Positions 56,291 through 64,000 of a DNA stretch of 64,000 nucleotides are shown piece after piece. The translations under genes and the position numbers were made by a program. Every line of letters starts with the position of its first letter. Within the stretch, counting starts at the first letter, position 1. Origin of the DNA: Cordia subcordata. Taxonomy: Eukaryota > Streptophyta > Magnoliopsida > Boraginales > Cordiaceae. Below the pieces are notes generated by a model. The model was given only the letters and a program-made list of their open reading frames with translations, made no database searches and was not told the DNA's origin. The stretch is from the NCBI GenBank assembly GCA_028554755.1, contig JAPTOF010000010.1:14518501-14582500 (forward strand), given 5' to 3'.

Positions 56291-58007
56291 ATTGAACGAA
56301 AAGAAATTTGGACACAAAAATTTATGGTTGAACATAATGAATTTCTTAAACGACACAAAGGTAAGATGCATTATTTTTGATGAGATATAGGGGATCATGA
56401 AAAACTTTTTAGACTATACTAGAGTCCATGCAATTTTTATGCATCACTAGAGATTTAATGCATTTTATCCTTTTTATTATAACGGATCATTAATTATATC
56501 TTCAGCAAATTAAGGCAATGCTTGTCCTAAGTTTGCATCATTGTACCCTTTATTGCTGTCTGACATATTATTGTGAAACTTACTAAATATACCTAACATA
56601 TATTACTTTAATTGTCAGAGTATCTTTCATCAGCTCATACGGGTGTCTTCTAATTAAGATCCCGATTCTTTTGAATTATCTTTGACCTGACCGAGTGAAG
56701 TAGGAGTTCTTTGTTTGATAATTTGCGTAACATATTTATCGTACATGAATAGCTTCATTGTCAGATTTCTTTTATTCTTGGAGTGACATGAGTTTGTTTC
56801 CCATCTATAACATATCCTACTTAGTATGTCTATTAAATAAAAATTTACCCAATTACTCTATCCTGATTATGTGTTCAAGCTCTTCTTCTCTCTCTCTCTC
56901 TGAACTTTACTTGTGCAAAAGATGGTCTCAATCACTTGAACTATCCCTTAATCCTAAGCTCTTCTTGTCTTCTTTTTTTGTTCCTTTAGGTATTTCTCAT
57001 TTAGTAACTTTTTCTCTCTAATCTATGTCGATCTCTAAAATTCTTATGTATAAAGAGGAAACTATTTAATTTGTGATTTCAAAACTCTCGTGTGGGTTGA
57101 TTGGCACTCATCCGGAGTATATTTAACTTATACAAATCATTTCCTTTTTCATTCTCTCATCCAAGTAAGTAATATGATTTATTTCAATTTCTTTTCCTTT
57201 ATCTCACTTAATTCTTTCAGTACTAGTCATGTGACGCAAACTTTAGTCCTTTATTTTTCTATAATTTTTTCTCTCATGTCTTTTCTTCCCTTCTTTCTTT
57301 CCCACTTTTCTTGCATAACCAAAACATTGTCCTAGCCCTTTAAAAGTTAAATGAGCAAAATACATTAGACCTCTGTGGTTTTGTCTAAAGGGTTGAATCT
57401 TCTGTATTATAAAAAAGTCTTCTAATTTTTAAAATTCCATCATAATTTACCTCCAATACTTTTTAAAACATAACAGTGTATATTTGTCCTTTTCTCCAAG
57501 GAGGCATGGTGCTTTGTTCCAAAGAAAAAGAAATTTATTAAAAATTTTGCAACACGAAAAGTTCAAGGTCCAACATCTTTAGATAAATTAACCTATAGAA
57601 TATTACCGCATTTCAGCATCTTGGTGCTAAACAAATTAAAATATACTTTATAGAGGCTTTTGCATCATGGCTGATGTTTTGGAAAGCATACCGTATATAG
57701 TTGACTAAACAATTGAAAGTCTAATTCTAACAACTATCGTTTCGGGAAAATAGAAGAATAGAACAATTTATGGAATTATATGAGCCGCATGCAATTTCCG
57801 TGCATAATACAAATTCTGCTAAATCACGATCATATTACTCTCTGATTTTCTGTATTTCATTCTTTCTGCGTTTATAGAATGAGCAAGATACGACTAGAGT
57901 AGATGAATACTATGAGAAGAGTCCTACACGTATACAACAACTAATTTACAGATAACTCTCACTTGATGATTTAATTTTCGAAAACAAAATGTACGTTATC
58001 AGAAGAC
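56291..58007. other. Non-coding region upstream of P450 copy 2
   Basis: 56620-57545 matches 32985-33494 with about 440 bp present only here (56735-57170). A MULE-TIR-like orphan piece lies at 57350-57520. About 57530-57550 is the unfilled counterpart of the MULE-like insertion in unit A. No gene is supported. Confidence 0.55.
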
Positions 58008-58089
58008 AATGACTCGTGTTGGGAAAAGTCGAAAAGTGGACCATTTTCAATGACTCGTGTTGTAAAGAAGTCGAAAAATGGACCATTTT
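58008..58089 (+). promoter_or_regulatory. 41-bp tandem duplication in the P450 copy 2 promoter
   Basis: Same structure and position as at 39378-39459; one base differs between the two genes (C at 58042 against G at 39412). Confidence 0.55.
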
Positions 58090-58336
58090 GAGGGAGCTCT
58101 TTAAAATGGATGATGCTGACAAATGCCAAACGCAGTCAACGAAATACAAATTATTAACACACGATGGGCCAGAGGGGAGTAGTTACTGTGAAATTAAAAG
58201 CTTACTACGTGTACGCTTCTGTTCCATTAAAATTAGTCTCAAAATCTAACATAATTTGAAAGTACCTTAACCCACAGCACCAAACAAAAAAAAAAATCTA
58301 CGCGCGTGCTTTGTGAACATTTTCTCTCCCTTTCTC

Positions 58337-58344
58337 TATATATA
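58337..58344 (+). promoter_or_regulatory. TATA box of P450 copy 2
   Basis: TATATATA 59 bp before the ATG, in sequence identical to copy 1. Confidence 0.65.
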
Positions 58345-58402
58345 GAAGATACAGACTGTAAGCACAAGTAAAACATTCCAACTTTAGTATACGAAATACA
58401 CA

Positions 58403-60006
58403 ATGGAAATGGAGTGGGGTTGGGGTTCATCAGCTAGTCTCCTTGTTCTATTTGTTGTTGTAGTTCGGGCCTGGATTAATGGTTCTTCTAGGAAGAGACC
58501 ACCAGGGCCACCAGGATGGCCTATTTTCGGCAACATGTTCCAGCTTGGAGAGCTCCCACACCAGTCTATGCACCAGCTTAAGAGCAAGTACGGACCTATA
58601 CTCAGGCTGCAGCTAGGATCCGTAAACACCATCGTCATACAAAATGCTGCGGCTGCCGCCGAGCTTTTCAAGAAGCACGACGTTGCTTTCTGCGACCGCA
58701 CGGCGCCTCATGCACTGACAGCTTTAGATTATGATAAAGGATCAGTGGCTATGAACAAGTACGGCGGAAAGTGGCGCCTACTACGACGCCTCTGCTCCAC
58801 GGAGCTCATGCTCCACAAACGAATGAGCGAGACTAGTGATGTAAGAAGGAGGATGCTTGACAACATGGTCAAGTGGATCGAAGAGGATTCATTAGCATCG
58901 CTTGCTCAAGGGGGCTCAGGGGCAGTGCAAATTAGAAATTTCCTTTTCCTCATGACATTCAACGTGATAGGTAATCTCATGCTGTCCAGGGATTTGCTGC
59001 ATCGAAAGGATGCTGAAGGGCCTGAATTTTATCATTCCTTGCATGAAATAACTGAGCTAGCGGGGACCCCAAATGTTGCAGATTTTCTTCCATTCTTGAA
59101 ATGCATGGATCCACTGGGACTGAAGAGACGAATGATCAGGAACATGAAAAAGACCATGAATGTTTCTTCCAAATTTGTGCAGGAGAGGATTAACAAGAGA
59201 AAAGCAGGCCAATTTCAGGAGAAGAAAGATTTCTTGGATACGTTGCTCGACTATGAAGGTGATGGTAAAGACGGGTCCTTAAATAGATTTACAGAGAAGG
59301 ACATCAACATCCTTTTCATGGTAACCTTTTTCTTCTTTTCGATACAAGAAGTTTTACCGAGTATTTGAAGCTAAAAACATGAAACATGCAGGAAATGTGT
59401 ATGGCGGGAACAGATACTTCTGTCATCAGCATAGAATGGGGTCTTGCAGAGCTACTCCGAAATCCCCACACACTCCAAAACGTCAGAGAAGAGATCGATC
59501 GAGTTGTGGGATTAAATAGGAAGGTGGAAGAGAGAGACATGGAGAACCTACCATACTTGCAGGCTGTTGTCAAGGAATCGTTACGTTTACATCCTGCAAT
59601 TCCTATGCTCTTCCCGCGACGTGCAATGGAGGAGACTAATTACATGGGATATCTCATACCCAGAGGTACACAGGTTTTCGTGAATGCTTGGGGAATCGGC
59701 AGGGACCCAGAGTCCTGGGAGGATCCCTTGACCTTCAAGCCGGAAAGGTTTCTCAACTCAAATATTGAATACAAGGGTCAGCACTTTGAGTTGATTCCGT
59801 TTGGTGCTGGTAGAAGGATATGCGTAGGCTTGCCCTTGGCTCACCGAGTGGTGCCTCTCGCTTTAGCCACCTTAGTGCAAACCTTCGACTGGGAGCTTGA
59901 CGGTGGAACCAAACCCAAAGACATAGACATGGATGAAGCTCTTGGAATCCCACTGAGGAAGAAGAATCCTTTGAATTTAATACCCAAGAAACGGATCCAA
60001 GTGTGA
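58403..60006 (+). CDS. Cytochrome P450, CYP76A-like, copy 2 (two exons)
   Basis: Exon 1 is 58403-59320, the intron 59321-59391 and exon 2 59392-60006; 510 residues. It carries the same anchor, proline hinge (33-40), AGTDTS (311-316), ESLR (368-371), PERF (423-426) and Cys450 heme loop as copy 1, so it should be an active ER monooxygenase if expressed. Exon 1 and the intron look identical to copy 1. The proteins differ only near the C-terminus: Gly476 to Asp, Thr493 to Pro, Gln505 to Lys and Leu508 to Ile. Residue 493 lies in the C-terminal beta-sheet region that in CYP71-clan enzymes holds substrate recognition site 6, so a change in substrate or product range is conceivable; that is inference. 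The promoter is also nearly identical, so both copies may be co-expressed. Confidence 0.95.
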
Positions 60007-60630
60007 GGACAAGATAATTTTACAAGACAGAAACTATATATTTATTCCGGTCATAGTGTGGTCTCGGTCACTGTGTGGTCTCAACGTAACAAACAAGTCC
60101 ATAATTCCAATAAACGTTCAAGGCTACTTCCGTTGTGTGCTTCTTTCTTTCCTTTTGGTCTTTCACTTATGTATTTACGGAGCAAATAATCCATGAAATG
60201 ATTTTTATATCTCTTTTGCCACATGTTTTGGAACATGCTTACGCCTGCATACTATTAGATTTCCGAGTGTTAAGCAGATAGCTACAACAGCCTTGCTCCC
60301 ACTCCCACCCAGCTAGTTTGAAGCAATAGCCAGAATATACTCTTGAGGATGGACTCTCTTTTAAAAAGTTTTGTACCTTATCTCATTTCTAAATTTTATG
60401 TATTTACAGCATATTGTGAAATGAATACAAAACAACTCTTTTGCATGCATTTGTTCTCTATATGTTATCAGATATGTAGAGCTCTCACGATCATCGATCC
60501 TTCCTACTTTCACTATAACCTCTAATAGCTGGTTGTTATCTTCTGCTAACAAAAATAACGACTCCCCCATTTTCACTTCTCTACGACTCACTCAATTCCA
60601 CTTCTCTCGGCGCTTCTTCTTGAGATGAAT
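60007..60630 (+). other. 3' flank of P450 copy 2
   Basis: AATAAA at 60109-60114 is the candidate polyadenylation signal. It has the unfilled CTCA site of the unit A MITE near 60590. Confidence 0.55.
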
Positions 60631-60960
60631 CTGTCCCCTCTCTTATCATCATTGATGTAGCTAATCCACTACCATTGAATCTTACTTCTTTAAACTATTA
60701 TTCTTGGGGCACTCAATCTCATGCCTTACTTTGTTGCTGTAAACTTAGTGGGTTACATCAACGACACAACACCAAATCCTGCTGCCACTAAGGACAATGT
60801 TGAAGGACACAAAATTCCCAATCCTGCATACTCCCACTAGATACGCCATGATAAGCTTCTTCTGTTGGGAATTACTGGTTCTTTAAGCAATAATGCGGTT
60901 CTGTTTGCTTTAAAAAACATTCATTAGGTCACAAGTCATTGTCCACAATCTCGGCTAGGC
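60631..60960 (+). pseudogene. Copia gag N-terminal remnant, unit B copy
   Basis: Counterpart of 42145-42460. Here the frame after the LT..NY segment reads LVGYINDTTPNPAATKDN and later LLGITGSLSNNAVLFALKNIH, so different parts survive in each copy. Confidence 0.7.
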
Positions 60961-61749
60961 GATCTTCTGTTGAGGCCCAGTCTTCTTGTGACGTTTACGT
61001 AACCACCTGGTTCCCTGACGAAATTTTATGACTATGGGTTTTTTCCTTACCCAGAATTTGGTCGAGGGACTTGATGCAATATGGATCAAGACTCTCCAAT
61101 TGCAATAAAATCAAAACTCAAACCAAACCAAAAATGGCAAATGAAACAACTCCTGGAACACTGAATTTTATTACAAATCAATAAATTCTAAAAGAGCCCG
61201 TTAATCTTTCAATCATGCCGTAAAGCAAATTACAATAACATCATTCTAGCATAAACTTAATTACAGCAGGATCAATGAATTAAGCCATAAAGTGAAGCAC
61301 CGCGTAACTTATAAAGGACCGTAAAGTTAATTATAGTAAAAATGGTTGTAAACTAAATATAGCGACAGTAAATTACAGCAAAGGGTGTTAGCTAAACTAC
61401 GATTACGTTATGGCTACGTTATGACTAAGCTACGATTAAGCTAGCTGTGAGTAAGTTAAACTAACTTATGAAGAGTTAGATGTGTAAAATAGGATAAGAT
61501 ATGGTGGTTCTGAGACCTTGATCTATTGAACGTCAACCTACTTTTATACTATGTCGGCTCCTGAAATTTCTCAGCAAAGTGCCTTGACTTAGAACCACTT
61601 TAGATCATTGGGTTTGACTTGATTCTAGTAGATTTTTCCTTATTCTTCGCCCAGTAGTTGATGTCTTATGTGGTTATTTTGACTTTCTCTCTTTTGAAAA
61701 AATCATGTGTGTTGCACATGTTATTTTACTTCTCAAGTTGCAATTCGGC
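60961..61749. other. Non-coding block, unit B copy
   Basis: Counterpart of 42461-43267, including the low-divergence core 61115-61500. No gene seen. Confidence 0.5.
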
Positions 61750-62998
61750 TGATGTGTTGGTTTTGTGTGAGCTTGTCTATTGCATTTTTATTCTTGTTTT
61801 GAGGTGTTTTGTACTTCATTAGGTGTATTAGTATAGCACTTAGGTCATATTTGTGCATATTAGGGTTTACATATTCATAGTTAAGCTTAAGACTTAAATG
61901 CTACATTAATTGGCATTTATTGCTTGATTTAGGTGAGATCTGGAGAGATAATTGGAGCTTGATTGATGGTGCTTGGGGTGTGCATCAAAGCTAATGGTGT
62001 TTTGAACATAAAGAAATGAAGAAAAGTGCATTTGGAAGTCGTTAGACGAAAATCAGAGCACCCAAAAAGAAATCGGCTCGTGAGGAGCAAAATTGGGCCA
62101 AGGAGTAGGGGAGGCCGATCGACCTCAACTGTAGGCCGGTCAACCGCCTAGGCTCCCAACCAAGTCAGTAAGCAAGCCCTTTAGGCCGATTGACCTACCT
62201 TCAAGGCTAATCCGCTGGCTGAGTGCGAGAATTGCCTATTTGTATGTACTTTTCAACAAAATTGATAAGCTTTTCACCCACACTTTGAACCTCTATTTCC
62301 TTAAACCTTAATTCCTTTCTCACCCAACTCACATACATATTTCTAAACACATTTAGCACTTGGAATCAAGGATCTAAAAGGATCAAACACAAGATTTAGG
62401 GTCCATGCTAATGGATTGTAAAGGATTAGCTTTAGATGGAAGGGTATATTCCTTATTCCCCTTTTATTCCAAGTTAATATATGTACAAGTAGAGCATGTA
62501 GAGTAATTATACCTTCTATGATGGATTGATTACTACTCTTGTGTAATAGGTACTTGATGGATTGATATATATATAAACACACACACACACACACACACAT
62601 ATATATGTATATATGCTTGTGCTTAGGGTTTCTATGGCAAATGTACATACCTGTTTGTGTTTGTAGAAATGCCTCAATGATGTTGCTTATATCTCTTGGA
62701 GTCTATTATGCTATTAACTATTTTCAAATCATTATACTAGCATGTCTATGTGTTTGTGTGGTGATTACATGAAGTGGGTATACTTATATATATGTCCATG
62801 TGTGTGTTTGAATACTTAATAAATAGCTTCTATTGCTTACATGTCTGGTGCTATAGCTTAAATTGGTGTAATCAAAGTATGTCTATGTGCTAAGTAGTAG
62901 AATAGGTCGGTCTTTTCTTTAACACCACGCCCTAGATGTGTATGCTTTATGCTTAAACATTTATTTATGCTATTGTCATGACGATTGGTTCTGTCTAA
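61750..62998 (+). repeat. Second gypsy-type LTR (truncated), unit B copy
   Basis: It starts TGATGTGTTGG and follows 43268-44862, but has a single copy of the segment that is duplicated in unit A. A (CA)n/(TA)n array sits at 62575-62620. A CCGATCGACC / CCGGTCAACC stretch lies at 62113-62145, upstream of a weak TATA. It stops at 62998 where a minus-strand LTR starts. Confidence 0.7.
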
Positions 62999-64000
62999 TG
63001 ATAGTCGTCTTTTGAGTGCAAGTTCTAAAGACCCTCAAGTGCATGGATCGATGCAATATAGTGTGTGTAAGAACGAGTGTCGAACCACAGAGAGGCTATG
63101 TTGTGGGATTGAGTCTACGTGTGTGTGCCTTAGAGAATGCCTAAAAAGAAACCTAAACTAACTATTTTTGGTGTTTTTGAATGATCGGGAGCTCTAGCTA
63201 AAGAAAATAAAACTAAACTATGTCAATGGAAAAGTATAGAGGCAAACTATCTAGAAGGAACTAACAAATAAAAGGGATTAAGGTGACGTCTACTTGCTAA
63301 TGGGTGATCCTAGACTCAAATGCTATGGGATTTACATGGAATGACTTAATGACCGATTGCTCTTTTAACTGGGTTGCTTGATTAGTGTCCTAATTTCTCC
63401 CTAGGACTCGGTGCGTGTCCATCCCTAGGCGGCGCCTCCTAGAGTTATGGCGTGGTCCTTATGACCTAGGGCCTTAAGAGTGACTAATTAGCTTCCTAGG
63501 TGACCTAGAAGAACCTACCCTAGTACCTAAACCATTGGCTGGATTTAAAGCCAAAACCTAGTGTTGCTAGGATTGACTAAATCTACCCAGAAACCTATTG
63601 GCTAGATTTAAAGCCAAAGGAGACTTAACTTAGACTAGCCTTAAATTATGTCTCATCATTCTAGGGCCACTACTACGGGATTTGACCTATTAGCTCATTT
63701 ATACATGTTCTTGGCCAAGGTGTTCACGAATAAAGGGGCTTATTCAACTACTAAATATCGTCATGCTCGGATTACACCATCAAAAGCACTTTTGAGCCAA
63801 CATGTATGTAATATTGAGGTCATATTTACTACTAGGCATGCAAACATACATATAGACATGATTATAAGCATTACCCACTTCACAAGATCCACACATAAAT
63901 ACATAGTCATGATTATAGAATGGATTAGAGGTGTTCAGTAGCAAATAGACTTCAATTTATACATTTGCAACTCTCTTAAGCATATTATCAAACACCTAGA
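62999..64000 (-). repeat. Athila-family LTR, minus strand, running off the window
   Basis: On the minus strand it is the last about 1 kb of the LTR seen at 1-1787 and 9200-11068; the plus-strand start TGATAGTCGTC is the complement of the LTR end GACGACTATCA. Window end 64000 corresponds to about base 812 of the 5' LTR. Whether it is a solo LTR or the end of a full element cannot be seen. Confidence 0.88.

Larger units (their letters stand above)
46538..62998 (+). repeat. Segmental duplication, unit B
   Basis: Direct repeat of unit A (29812-44866). The same landmark order is kept, including a complete second P450. Unit-specific additions are the Harbinger-like, hAT-like and MULE MITE insertions and 53105-56620. 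It ends exactly where a minus-strand Athila-family LTR begins (62999). Confidence 0.88.

Overview
The window reads as nuclear DNA of a flowering plant, probably a dicot. It is AT-rich and repeat-dense. It carries LTR retrotransposons of the Athila, Angela/Tork-like, Sirevirus-like and Ale/Retrofit-like kinds, plus several TIR DNA transposons, and only one kind of intact host gene: an intron-containing class II plant cytochrome P450 (CYP76A-like) present twice. I see no bacterial, organellar, rRNA or CRISPR signal.

Left part (1-28.1 kb): a nested stack of retrotransposons. The oldest layer is a minus-strand copia element (gag start near 27693, putative 5' LTR 27901-28089). Its integrase is cut at 26055 by a plus-strand Sirevirus-like copia, of which the pol 3' half, an env-like/plant-transposon-protein ORF and the 3' LTR (24311-26054) are visible. 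The Sirevirus pol is cut twice. An Athila-type Ty3/gypsy element (1-11068, its 5' LTR running off the left edge) lies at its left, and an Angela/Tork-type copia (11751-21131, 5-bp TSD AAATA) sits inside its reverse transcriptase. All retroelement ORFs contain stops or frameshifts.

Right part (29.8-63.0 kb): a direct duplication. Unit A (about 29812-44866) and unit B (about 46538-62998) share the same order of landmarks: an AT-rich repeat block, a short conserved island, the P450 gene, a copia gag remnant, and a second gypsy-type LTR. Each unit has since gained its own insertions, and the sister unit often preserves the unfilled site. Unit A has a MULE/foldback-like element (33495-38903, near-perfect 9-bp TSD) with a small non-coding LTR element nested inside it (34736-38851, TSD GTCAA), plus two small MITEs. 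Unit B has a Harbinger-like element (47094-47900), a hAT-like element (48102-51077, TSD AAAAGTTA) and a MULE MITE (53901-54944, perfect 9-bp TSD). A minus-strand gypsy fragment (about 44867-46530) separates the units, and a minus-strand Athila-family LTR begins exactly at the right edge of unit B (62999 onward).

The two P450 genes (39773-41376 and 58403-60006; two exons, 510 residues each) both look functional. They are almost identical from about 390 bp upstream of the ATG to near the end of exon 2, while the flanks and last 124 coding bases differ clearly. That pattern suggests gene conversion. The other observation I rate highest is a CCGG/TCGAC-rich module shared by several unrelated LTR retrotransposon families, in most cases just upstream of the TATA box.
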